Assembly (NCBI RefSeq): GCF_027913035.1
Contig: NZ_CP115775.1
Location: 2,812,501 to 2,876,500 of the forward strand
DNA from: Paracoccus albus
GTDB taxonomy: Bacteria; Pseudomonadota; Alphaproteobacteria; Rhodobacterales; Rhodobacteraceae
Length of the DNA stretch: 64,000 nucleotides
Reading direction: 5' to 3'
The position numbers and the translations under genes are program-made. Positions 52,278 to 60,838 of the stretch are shown piece by piece; within the stretch, counting starts at the first letter, position 1, and the number at the start of each line of letters is the position of its first letter. A model generated the notes under the pieces. The model saw only the letters and a program-made list of their open reading frames with translations, did not search any database and was not told where the DNA came from.

Positions 52278-53669
52278 CTATAGTTTGACGCAGACATTGC
52301 GCAGTTCGGAATAGAATTCCATCGAATGGACCCCACCCTCGCGGCCGATCCCGCTGGATTTCGCGCCGCCAAAGGGCGTGCGCAGATCGCGCAGGAACCA
52401 GCAATTCACCCAGCTTATGCCGACCTCGACGCCTGCTGCCACGCGGTGGGCCCGTTGCAGGTTGGTCGTCCAGATCGACGTGGCAAGCCCATAGGGCGAG
52501 TTATTGGCAAGGGCCACGGCCTCATCTTCGCTGTCGAAGGGCTGAAGATGCGTGCAGGGGCCAAAGATTTCGTCGGTGACGACGGCGGCATCCTCGGGCA
52601 GGCCGGTCCAGACGGTGGGTTCGACCCAATAGCCGCCCTCATATCCCTGCATTTCGGGCGCGCCGCCCCCGGCCAGAATGTTGGCCCCGGTAGCACGGGC
52701 CTTGTCGTAATAGGACAGCACCTTCTGGCGATGTTCTGCGGAAATCACCGGCCCCATCGTCGTGGCATTGTCGAACGGGTCGCCAAGGCGATAGCTGCGG
52801 GCCTGTTTGGCCAGCCCCTCGGCCACGCGATCAAAGACACCACGCTGGACATAGATGCGTTCGGTCCCCAGACAGACCTGCCCGGTATTGGCGAAGCACG
52901 CCCGCCCGATACCCTCCATCGTCGCCTCAAAATCAGCGTCGTCGAAGATGATACCGGGATTTTTGCCGCCCGTGCCACCGGACAAGGCAAAGACCGAATG
53001 CGGGCCGATATCACACCAGCGGGGGGCAAGCGCCTCGGTCACGGCACGTTCTGTATCCTCTAGGCTTGCCGCGCCGGTGGTTACCAGATGCACGGCCTCT
53101 CGCCACAGGGCAAGCTGAAGGCGATTGACCAGATGCCCCTTCACAGGCTTATGCAGTGTCAGGACGGTCTTGCCCGCGCCTTCATAGATTTGTCGCGCGG
53201 AATCGATCGCCTGTGGTTGACAGACCGATCCGGCCGACATCTCGACCACCGGCATGAGCCAGGGCGGATTGCACGGATGACCGATAAGCAGACGGTCGGC
53301 AAGGCCCGTCTCTTCCGCAATCTGATCGGCTGTAAAGGTGGACGAACTGGAAGCAATCGCCCTCGCCTGCGCCAGAACCGGCGCAATGGCGCGCAGAGCG
53401 CGCCGCTTTAGTGCAAGATCTTCTGGCAGCGCCTCTTGCAGGAAATCGGCCCGCGCGGCGTCATCAGTGCTACCAATACGTGGAGGCGTGGCTTCGGCGG
53501 TCAGCCGGCCCATCTGCTCCAAAACGGGTCGGGCCTGTTGCCAGCAATCGCTCAACCTGTCTGCCGCAACCGGATCTGGATCAAGCGCCACGACATCATG
53601 ACCCGCCGCCCCGAAGGCCACAGCCCATCCTGTCCCGATCAGCCCGCCGCCGAGGACAGCGAGGCGCAT
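52278..53669 (-). pseudogene. Chimeric 3-hydroxyacyl-CoA dehydrogenase N-half / aldehyde dehydrogenase C-half (deletion fusion)
   Basis: The frame is open for 463 residues from MRLAVLGGG at 53669, which overlaps the dctM stop as TGATG. Residues 1 to ~235 match a 3-hydroxyacyl-CoA/L-carnitine dehydrogenase: NAD motif 'VLGGGLIGTGWAVAFG' and catalytic His in 'IGHPCNPP', up to 'RWCDIGPHSVFALSGG'. The sequence then switches to ALDH at 'GGKNPGIIFDDADFEATM', keeps the catalytic Cys (GQVCLGTE, residue 266), and ends 'MEFYSELRNVCVKL' like 2-hydroxymuconate/HpaE-type semialdehyde dehydrogenases. About 80 residues of the first enzyme and ~250 of the second, including NAD-binding PWN and the catalytic Glu, are absent. 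The junction is near 52965-52985 over GGC-rich microhomology. Neither activity is likely to survive. Confidence 0.85.
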
Positions 53670-54940
53670 CAGCCCAGCCAATTGTTCAAGCCCAGTGTCA
53701 GCACCGGGAACAGGGCCAGCATCACCAAAACCAAGGCGACCGCCAGAAAGAACGGTGTGATCAGCATGGCCAGGCGTTCCGCCCGAACGTTGCCCATCAT
53801 AGAAGCCGCAAAAAGCCCTGTCCCGACCGGTGGCGTCAGCAGGCCAGCGGTCAGGTTAAGACAGACGATAACGCCGAACTGAAAAGGGTCGATGTTGTAA
53901 ATGTTCACCGCGACCGGCAGGAACACGGGTACAACAAGGATGATCGCTGGTATGGGATCAGTGATCATGCCCAGAAGCAGCAGCATCAGGTTGATCAGCA
54001 GCAGAAAGATCAGCGGTGAGGTCGTCACGCTTTGCAGCCAGGCCGATACGATTGCGGGCAGGTTGTTAAAGGTGATGACCCAGGAAAACAGCCCGGCCGC
54101 CGCGATCAGGAACAGCACCACGGCAGAGGACGCGCCCGCCCTGATGAAGGAAGGCCAGATATCGGACCATTCCATCTCTCGATAGACGAAACGCCCGATC
54201 AGGATCGCCAGAATGCTGGCCACTGCCGCGGACTCCGTTGGTGTCGCGATACCGCCAAGGATGGTGCCGATGATGACGACCGGGATCAGCGCGGCGGGCA
54301 GAGCATCCCGCGCGGCGCGAACACGCTGCGTCATCGTCACCTTTTCGCTGCGGGGAAAGTCATATCTTTGCCCGAGCCAACCAATCACGGCCAGGAAGAC
54401 GATAAACAGGATCACCCCCGGCACGATCCCGGCAATGAACAGGTCCCCAATGGGAAGCTGAGCAATGACTCCAAAGATAATGAACAGCATGGAGGGCGGT
54501 ATGATCGGCGCAAGCATTCCGCCTGCCGCCGTAATCGCGACCGAGACATCGCGTGGATAGCCCGTGCGCTCCATCTCGGGCACGGCGACACGCGACATGA
54601 TGGTGATCTGCGCGACGGTAGAGCCAAGAATCGACGCCATCATCATATTAGCCACAAGGTTCACATAGGCCAGCCCGCCCTTAACAGATCCAAGCAATGC
54701 GACCGCAAGGTTCATCAGGCGTCGTCCGATGCCGCCGGCATTCATGAACTCACCAAGCAAAATGAAAAGTGGCAGGGCTAGAAGTCCGTAATTCTCCAGC
54801 CCGCCGAAGAACTGTTGCGGAAAGCTCTGGAAAAGGATGGCGTTACCGCTGGCCCATATCATGATCATGGCAAAAGCGATAAGCGCGAAAGCAATCGGCA
54901 CACCGATGACAAGCATTGCCAGGAAGGACAGCCCGGTCAT
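53669..54940 (-). CDS. TRAP transporter large permease (DctM type)
   Basis: A 423-residue DctM protein with 'GGMLAPIIPPSMLFIIFGVI' near residue 140 and 'GGIATPTESAAVASILAILI' near 227. It overlaps dctQ (4 bp) and the chimeric gene (1 bp). No DctP gene is linked to this pair. It probably imported an aromatic or phenylacetic-type acid for the hpa genes (inference). Confidence 0.9.
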   Translation of the reverse strand: MTGLSFLAMLVIGVPIAFALIAFAMIMIWASGNAILFQSFPQQFFGGLENYGLLALPLFILLGEFMNAGGIGRRLMNLAVALLGSVKGGLAYVNLVANMMMASILGSTVAQITIMSRVAVPEMERTGYPRDVSVAITAAGGMLAPIIPPSMLFIIFGVIAQLPIGDLFIAGIVPGVILFIVFLAVIGWLGQRYDFPRSEKVTMTQRVRAARDALPAALIPVVIIGTILGGIATPTESAAVASILAILIGRFVYREMEWSDIWPSFIRAGASSAVVLFLIAAAGLFSWVITFNNLPAIVSAWLQSVTTSPLIFLLLINLMLLLLGMITDPIPAIILVVPVFLPVAVNIYNIDPFQFGVIVCLNLTAGLLTPPVGTGLFAASMMGNVRAERLAMLITPFFLAVALVLVMLALFPVLTLGLNNWLG

Positions 54941-55497
54941 TGCAACTTATCCGGCGCGGGCTTGCCAAAGCGGGCGGCAACATGGATCAGCCCTGAGAAA
55001 CAGAAAAACGGCATGATCAGCCAGAACCATAGCTTGCGGATACCAAGCGTCGTCGTCGGCTCCTGATACATGAAATTAAAGCTGTCGCGGGCGTAATCCG
55101 ACATGCTTTCCGCGGCAATTACGCCGGGCAGATCAAACCAGTTCCACAGGGTCCAGCCGAAAATCAGCAGGATCGCCAGCAGGACGGTATCAACCACGCG
55201 CAGCAGATTTTTCTGTGCGCCGGGCCCAAGCCTATCGGCCAGAAGCGTTACGGCCAGATGCTCGCGGTTTGCGATTCCAAGCGACGCACCGGCAAAGGCA
55301 CCTACAACCATGAGATACACCGCCAACTCATCTGTCCAGATCAGCGGTCGCCCGAAAGCACGCGAGACGACATTTGCCAGCAGCAGCGCCAGTACCGTAA
55401 GGATCATAAGCCCGGTCAGTCGCGCCTCGGCCCAAGCGAATCCCGCACTCAGCCTTTGCAGCGGACCCGATATCTCACTCTGTGGAAGCTCGGCCAT
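54937..55497 (-). CDS. TRAP transporter small permease (DctQ type)
   Basis: A 186-residue four-helix protein ('AFGRPLIWTDELAVYLMVVG' near residue 48 is the DctQ core). It is the first gene of the hpa-remnant operon, divergent from the GntR gene. No binding-protein gene precedes it. Confidence 0.87.
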   Translation of the reverse strand: MAELPQSEISGPLQRLSAGFAWAEARLTGLMILTVLALLLANVVSRAFGRPLIWTDELAVYLMVVGAFAGASLGIANREHLAVTLLADRLGPGAQKNLLRVVDTVLLAILLIFGWTLWNWFDLPGVIAAESMSDYARDSFNFMYQEPTTTLGIRKLWFWLIMPFFCFSGLIHVAARFGKPAPDKLQ

Positions 55498-55563
55498 AAT
55501 CCCCCCAATTGCTTAGAGAGATCGCACATACTGGTTTGCCTCCCTCCGGAAATTGAATAAATA

Positions 55564-55600
55564 TCGATATTTTTATTCTGTCAAACCTAAAATCGATATT
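55564..55600. promoter_or_regulatory. Paired TCGATATT boxes upstream of gntR
   Basis: TCGATATT occurs at 55564-55571 (inside the palindrome ATATCGATAT, 55561-55570) and at 55593-55600, a 29-bp spacing close to three helical turns. They lie in the dctQ-gntR divergent gap and are plausible GntR operators. Confidence 0.55.
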
Positions 55601-55666
55601 CTTGCGCTTGCCGATCAGCTTGGATACGCTTGCCCAGACAAGTCACATAAAAAGAGGTCGCCTGCG

Positions 55667-56362
55667 TTGAACCAGTTTGAGCCTGAAGTGCAGGAAAAAA
55701 CGCTGTCCGAACGCGCCTATCGCGTTATCCGCGAAGACATCGTTTCGGGTAAGCTTGCGCCCAGTCAGAAGCTGAAGATCGACATGTTGCGGCAGCGCTA
55801 TAGTCTGAATGCGAGCCCACTGCGCGAGGCTCTGTCGCGATTGGCTGGCGATAATCTGGTCGAGGTTTTGGGCCAGCGGGGATTTGCCGTTGCCCCGATC
55901 TATCCCCGCGATGCCGAGGAAATCGGCGACCTCCGCAAGATGCTGGAGGCAGAGGCATTGGCGCGCTCCATCCCGCGCGGCGATAGCGCATGGGAAGAAC
56001 GACTGATTACCGCCTATCATCGCTTGTCGCGCTATGAGGTCGGGCACGATCAGGGCATTGACGAACTGGCCGCATGGGAACTGCGGAATTTCGAGTTCCA
56101 CGAAGCAACGGTCGCTGCCTGTGACAGCCTCTGGCTGCTGCGCGTGCGCGAACAGCTGTTCCGCCAACATGAGCGCTATCGCCGCTTCAGCCGCATCATG
56201 TCGGTCGCCACGCGGGCCATTCATGACGAACACGAAGCCCTGTTCGAAGCCTGTATCGCCCGCAACGTCACCCTCGCACAGGATGTGATCGCCAGCCACA
56301 TCCAGCGTACCACCGATGCGGTCACCTCTGCTCTAAAAGAGAATGGCGATAGGCAGGATTAA
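55667..56362 (+). CDS. GntR-family (FCD) transcriptional regulator
   Basis: A 231-residue FadR-subfamily regulator. The winged helix covers residues ~10-75 ('QRYSLNASPLREALSRLAGDNLVEV') and an all-helical FCD effector domain follows, ending 'DVIASHIQRTTDAVTSAL'. TTG at 55667 is the preferred start because AAAGAGG lies 9 bp upstream and the length fits the family. An earlier in-frame TTG at 55553 would begin in the operator. It is divergent from the TRAP/hpa genes and likely controls them. Confidence 0.85.
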   Translation: MNQFEPEVQEKTLSERAYRVIREDIVSGKLAPSQKLKIDMLRQRYSLNASPLREALSRLAGDNLVEVLGQRGFAVAPIYPRDAEEIGDLRKMLEAEALARSIPRGDSAWEERLITAYHRLSRYEVGHDQGIDELAAWELRNFEFHEATVAACDSLWLLRVREQLFRQHERYRRFSRIMSVATRAIHDEHEALFEACIARNVTLAQDVIASHIQRTTDAVTSALKENGDRQD

Positions 56363-56634
56363 TCGCAGCCCTGCCGGATTCCAGAGAGTATGCATCGGTC
56401 ATTTCCAGCAACCCGCCCCGAATTATTATGCGGCAACATCTGCCTGCCTAAAAACCATGCCTCTTTTGATTCCCTTCGGCAGTGGCCCCGAACATAACAT
56501 TTGAAAATCATGCCGCGCTCGCTATAATTTAATTGTTATCAATCAATATACTGTGCAGAACTTGCAGAATTCGTGTCGACCGAAACAGTTTGTCGGCGTT
56601 TGAAACGGCATATGACGAGTTAAGGGGTATCGTG
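56363..56634. other. 272-bp intergenic region
   Basis: This AT-rich stretch is upstream of the GMC oxidoreductase gene. A TAATTTAATTGTTATCAATCAATA segment near 56526-56549 stands out by composition, but I see no clear promoter, operator or RNA. Confidence 0.35.
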
Positions 56635-58881
56635 ATGAATGGCACTTTGCTGGACAATATTCGTCCTGACAGAAGGTTTTTTATTCTGTCCATCGCATCC
56701 GCAGTTCTTGCTGCGTCGACCGCGCCCGCATTGGCAACCGGCAGCCCGCCACCGGCACAGCAGGCCGCGCTTCGCGCCACGCATGACGCGCTTTTCGGGC
56801 TGTGGTTCCCTTTGGACGAACTTGGCCTCAGCGATACGGTTAAGGACGCGGTCACGCCGATTTCCGCTCAGGTCAGCGACGGCATCTTCGCAGCATTTCA
56901 GGAACCCCCGCTGAGCGCGCTTCTGGCCGGCATGACCAACCCCGATGCCCTGCCCTTCCACGACAAGCTGGTCGCCAGCGACAACGATGCCGTCAAGGCT
57001 TTCATCTCCAGCCCCGGCGGGTTCGGGGCGCTTGGCCCGGATCAGCAATCGGCGCTTTTGTCTTTCTTCATGAGCGGCAGCGCCGGACCTGTCGCAACAC
57101 AGATTGCACAGGTCCTGCGTGAGGCCTATCTCAGCATGATCTGGGGCCTGCCACTGGCCGAACCCCTGGCAGATTTCGTCGCGCCGCCGGTCTTCGTCAA
57201 ACAACCCGACATTTACGCCGGTCTGAATGCCCCGAAAATAGCACCCAGCCGGCTGCGCTATGATCCGGCGACTCAGACCGTTTCACATGCAGATGGCCCG
57301 ATAGAATATCTCGTGATCGGCAGCGGGCCCGGCGGGGCGACGGTCGCAAGCCAGCTTCGGCAAGCGGGCAAGCGGGTCGTGCTGGTGGAAAAGGGGCCGT
57401 TCGTTGTCTGGGGCTCGATGGATACGCGCAGCTATGCCGGGCTGATGTATCGCCACGACCGCGCGGCGACGGTTGACAATGCCATCGTCATTCGCAGCGG
57501 CGAAACCCTTGGCGGCGGTTCTGCCGTCAATATCGACCTCGCCTTTTCGCCGCTGGAGGCAACCGTTCAGGCCCGCATCAATGAATGGATCGAAAGCGGG
57601 TTAATGGATGGCGATTACTACGCCACCGACAGCATTGCGGCGGCGTATCAGTGGGTTCGCGAAGCCATCGGCACAAGGACATTGTCCGAATCCGAATTGA
57701 ACAACGACAATCGCGTGTTGTGGGACGGTGCGGCATCCTATGGCGTCGATCCGTCGCTCTATCATCTTAACCGTTTTCCGGTCGGCGACTCTCCATCCCC
57801 GGTGAACGACAAGCGCGATGCGGCGCGCCAGCTGATCTATGAAGCGCTTGGCGATGATACAAATCCACTTGGCCTGATCCCCGACGCGACGGTCGACCGC
57901 ATCATTTTCGACGACACGGCCAAGCGGGCAACCGGCATCAGCTTTCGGGCAAACGCACCCTGGACCGATCATGGCAACACCATCGTCGATCCTGCGGGTC
58001 TGAACCTGCCGCTCGATCAGCCATGCACGATAAATGCGGAAAACGTCGTTCTGGCGGCCGGAACGCTTGGTTCGACGCGCGTGCTGCTCAATACGGCAGA
58101 AGCGAATCCGGCAGTTGCCAATGACCTGATCGGTCGCGGGTTGATCCTGCATCCCTCATTCCCGCTGATGGGGCGCTTCGACAAGACGATCAATCTGCTG
58201 CAAGGGCTGGACAGTGCGACCTATGTCAGCTCCTTCGGCGTGTCACCGGGGTTTATCTATGAAACGATGGGCGGTTTGCCGGCCTATGGCGCGCCGCTGA
58301 TACCCGGCAGCGGCAAACAGGTCTTTGATGAGATCAGCAGTTTCAACAACTATGCCGGCTTCGGCTGTATGCTGGTCGACACCCCTTCGCATGACAACAG
58401 GATCGTTCTGGATGCAGAGGGCAATACGACGGTCGAGTACAGTCTCAGCGCCGATGACAAGGCGCGGTTCAGGACGGGCGTCGGTATCGGCATCCGGATG
58501 ATGTTCCTGGCCGGGGCCAGTCAGGTCATCATTCCATCAAGCGAGAACGTGCTGGGCCTGCCCGATTTCGACCCGATGGTCGGCACCTACCTGACCGATA
58601 TCGCTCAGGCCGATCTGGTCGAGCAGAATATCGCCTTCACCCCGAACCGGACAACGCTGACCTCGGCACATCTTCAGGCATCGAACAAGATGGGGCCGCA
58701 TGGACAGGGTGTGGTTTCCCTGCGCCACAGGCTCTGGGCGGCTGACGGGTCAGAGATACCGAATGTCTATGTCATGGACAGCAGCATTTTCCCGACCTCG
58801 GTCGGGGCGAACCCGATGCAGTCGATCTATTCCATCGCGAAGATATTCTCTGATCGTCTGATCGCGGGCATCCCGACCTAG
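56635..58881 (+). CDS. Large exported GMC oxidoreductase with N-terminal extension
   Basis: A 748-residue flavoprotein. Residues 1-34 hold a hydrophobic leader with a twin-arginine-like 'PDRRFFILS' and an ALA-type cleavage region. About 180 residues of an alanine/proline-rich domain follow, recalling the gluconate dehydrogenase small subunit. Then comes the FAD motif 'YLVIGSGPGGATVASQLRQ' near residue 221 and the C-terminal GMC region ('VYVMDSSIFPTSVGANPMQSI'). The start at 56635 has AAGGGG upstream. Substrate unknown; cholesterol-oxidase-like and alcohol oxidase families share the fold. Its TAG stop lies in the IS481 target site. Confidence 0.82.
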   Translation: MNGTLLDNIRPDRRFFILSIASAVLAASTAPALATGSPPPAQQAALRATHDALFGLWFPLDELGLSDTVKDAVTPISAQVSDGIFAAFQEPPLSALLAGMTNPDALPFHDKLVASDNDAVKAFISSPGGFGALGPDQQSALLSFFMSGSAGPVATQIAQVLREAYLSMIWGLPLAEPLADFVAPPVFVKQPDIYAGLNAPKIAPSRLRYDPATQTVSHADGPIEYLVIGSGPGGATVASQLRQAGKRVVLVEKGPFVVWGSMDTRSYAGLMYRHDRAATVDNAIVIRSGETLGGGSAVNIDLAFSPLEATVQARINEWIESGLMDGDYYATDSIAAAYQWVREAIGTRTLSESELNNDNRVLWDGAASYGVDPSLYHLNRFPVGDSPSPVNDKRDAARQLIYEALGDDTNPLGLIPDATVDRIIFDDTAKRATGISFRANAPWTDHGNTIVDPAGLNLPLDQPCTINAENVVLAAGTLGSTRVLLNTAEANPAVANDLIGRGLILHPSFPLMGRFDKTINLLQGLDSATYVSSFGVSPGFIYETMGGLPAYGAPLIPGSGKQVFDEISSFNNYAGFGCMLVDTPSHDNRIVLDAEGNTTVEYSLSADDKARFRTGVGIGIRMMFLAGASQVIIPSSENVLGLPDFDPMVGTYLTDIAQADLVEQNIAFTPNRTTLTSAHLQASNKMGPHGQGVVSLRHRLWAADGSEIPNVYVMDSSIFPTSVGANPMQSIYSIAKIFSDRLIAGIPT

Positions 58882-59537
58882 GTGTTTAGTCCCGGCATCT
58901 GGTGGATTGGATCGACGATGAATCGGTTGGGCTCTGAAGTCCAGATTTTGCAGATGTACTGGTAGGATGTGAGGCCGCTGAGCGTCTTGAGGCGGCGGGC
59001 GAAGTTGTACGCATCAAGGAAATCGGCGAGATGGCTGCGGAGTTGTTCGTGGCTTTCGTAGTGGTAGCGCTTGACGGTCGCGTCCCTTATCGTCCGGTTC
59101 ATTCGCTCGACCTGGCCGCTTGTCCAGGGATGGTTGGACTTGGTGCGTCGGCGCTCGATCCCGTTCGCCCCGCAGATCATATCGAACCGCATCGGCCGTG
59201 AGATGCCGTGTCGCTGAAGGCATCTGTGCAAAGAAGAACGCGTGAGATGCGGGATCGTCGGCTGCAGGGCATAGAGACAGTCGTCCAGCGGCAGCAGAGT
59301 GTGCCGACGAAAGGCGACGACGATGCCCTCTTCCTGCTCGCTGAGGACGGTCGAGCGCGACTCTTTCGGACCGGTCTTAAGATCCTCGACTGACTTCCGC
59401 TGCCGCCACTTCGCGACCGTCTTCGGGTTAATCCCAAGGTCGCGGCTTAGTTAGCTCCGCGGTCGAAGCTTGCGATCGCTGTATTGCTGCTCTGATGGCG
59501 TGCGTGGTCGTGGCGCTGCCGTGACGTATCTGTCCCA
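58878..59537 (-). pseudogene. IS481-family transposase, frameshifted and internally deleted
   Basis: The coding remnant starts 'MGQIRHGSATTTHAIRAAI' at 59537. It is frameshifted by a 4-bp tandem duplication (CTAACTAA on its strand, about 59449-59456) and continues with the helix-turn-helix region 'INPKTVAKWRQRKS'. It then jumps near 59195-59200 from 'HRCLQRHGIS' straight to 'MRFDMICGANGIERR', removing most of the DDE core. The C-terminus 'VERMNRTIRDATVKRYHYES' is typical of the family. The stop codon is supplied by the CCTAGG target site just outside the element. Confidence 0.85.
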
Positions 59538-59594
59538 TAACGCGTCCTTCCATTTATCCGAATGGATCGCACCAGCAAACCGTGGGATCAGACA
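58883..59594. mobile_element. Decayed IS481-family insertion sequence
   Basis: The element is bounded by related imperfect terminal repeats: TGTTTAGTCCCGGCATCTGG at 58883 and TGTCTGATCCCACGG reading inward from 59594. At 712 bp it is about 340 bp shorter than typical IS481-family elements, consistent with an internal deletion. The left end abuts CCTAGG, matching the IS481 target NCTAGN. The right flank lacks this sequence, so the original target duplication is not intact. Confidence 0.8.
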
Positions 59595-59941
59595 CTTTGC
59601 TGCATCCCCACCAACCGCGACTGCAGGAACACGGTATAAAGCACGCCCAGCACCGCCTCGAACGACACAACGTACTGCGCGAAAGACCCCATCGGGGTGA
59701 TGTCGCCATAGCACCGCGTCGTCAGCGCGATATAGCCTTAATAGACCATCTGCTGCCAGTTGATCGCCGCGCCAGAGCTTGCGACGAACGACCCCGGCAC
59801 CAGCCATTCGATCAGCGCCAGAACCACCCCGGAACCAGAGCCGATCACTACGCCGACAGCGGCACATCCGTCATCACCGTTCTGGCCCTGAAGGGATAAA
59901 TCGCCAGCGTGATGCAGATAACCTAATCTGTGAACCGACAT
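59588..59941 (-). pseudogene. Ion (potassium) channel family gene, broken
   Basis: On the minus strand the sequence reads 'NWQQMVY', a TAA stop, then 'GYIALTTRCYGDITPMGSF' and 'AQYVVSFEAVLGVLYTV'. This is the pore loop and last helix of a two-helix potassium channel. The selectivity filter has Arg-Cys in place of the expected residues before YGD, and the frame runs into the IS481 end and stops there. Upstream reading frames also appear shifted. It is a non-functional remnant cut by the IS. Confidence 0.65.
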
Positions 59942-60154
59942 GCATGTTTGGATGCCCCCCTTGGATGCAAGGATTTTATGACTTTGTGAGCATGTGATCG
60001 GGTGCGGTCATGTTTCAGGCGGACGCCCATCTATTCCTGACCCGACTTGACCCTTATGCCACGCTCCACAACACATTCGGTTCAAAAGATGCCCTTTGAT
60101 CATCAAACTGACTATGGCATGTCCGGGATCACCCGGCAGGCAGAGGCAAAACGA
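59942..60154. other. Intergenic stretch without a recognisable gene
   Basis: These 213 bp between the channel remnant and the DUF3489 gene carry no conserved coding signal or clear RNA structure that I can support. Together with the IS and the channel remnant they form a 1.27-kb zone with no intact gene. Confidence 0.4.
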
Positions 60155-60688
60155 TCACTCCTCGCGACAGATTCTGTAGATCCGGCCTCTCTTCGCATTC
60201 TTCTCAGAAGTGACCTGCAACCCCAGCTTCCTTTTCAACGAGCCGGAGATTGCGCCTCGAATCGAATGATGCAACCAGCCCAGCGCCTCGGCAACCTCTG
60301 CAATAGTTGCGCCTTCGGGCCTCTGCAGCATCGAGATCAGCCGCGCCTGTTTTGTGTCAGGGCGCTGGGCGGCGATGATGGCCTCGGGCTTCGCGTCCCG
60401 CAAACCCATCATGGTCTTGACCACGACCGGATCGATGCCGATGGCGTCAAGCCCGGCATCGGTGGCGATCAATGTGGTGCCATGGCCGTCGCCGGTCTCG
60501 CGCCAGAGCGGTTCGTTGCGCCGGAGGTTGGCATCGACTTCTTCGATAAAGCCGTTCGCAATCACTTTGCCGACAGACATTTTCGCCGCAGCGCCATGCA
60601 GCCCTTCAGGCAGTGGCAGGGCGATATTGCCCGGCCGGATACTGGCGCGGGTCAGTATCAGGGCTTGGGTGTTGGTGAGTTTGTTCAT
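60155..60688 (-). CDS. DUF3489 domain protein
   Basis: A 177-residue protein. The C-terminal ~65 residues ('TKQARLISMLQRPEGATIAEVAEALG' region and 'GAISGSLKRKLGLQVTSEK') form a DUF3489 winged-helix-like domain. The N-terminal half ('KLTNTQALILTRAS', 'LPEGLHGAAAKMSVGKVIANG') is the usual partner region. The family is often found near mobile or phage-derived DNA, and its function is unknown. An alternative start at 60715 would add nine residues. Confidence 0.78.
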   Translation of the reverse strand: MNKLTNTQALILTRASIRPGNIALPLPEGLHGAAAKMSVGKVIANGFIEEVDANLRRNEPLWRETGDGHGTTLIATDAGLDAIGIDPVVVKTMMGLRDAKPEAIIAAQRPDTKQARLISMLQRPEGATIAEVAEALGWLHHSIRGAISGSLKRKLGLQVTSEKNAKRGRIYRICREE

Positions 60689-60838
60689 GGCTGGGTCGTT
60701 GAACTGGATCGTCATCCTCGAAAAGCATGCTCCATCGGCCGCCGACGAGTAGGCAATTCAGGGTAATATTATTGCCTTCTGACTGTCATTTTACTCATCT
60801 CTGGTTCTTCCGGGAGTTCGCTGGCAGGCGACCTTCCC

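Noticed and set aside
52278..53669. Treating the chimera as two adjacent normal genes.
   Set aside because: There is a single uninterrupted frame, no stop or start near the junction, and both halves lack essential domains.
55553..55666. N-terminal extension of the GntR protein from TTG 55553.
   Set aside because: It would be translated from the operator repeats, lacks a ribosome-binding site and has no family similarity.
59177..59437. An 86-codon minus-strand frame in the IS.
   Set aside because: It is offset by one base from the transposase frame, which has the clear helix-turn-helix sequence.
59451..59867. A 138-codon minus-strand frame spanning the IS end and channel region.
   Set aside because: Its translation is arginine-rich nonsense; the neighbouring frame carries the channel and transposase motifs instead.
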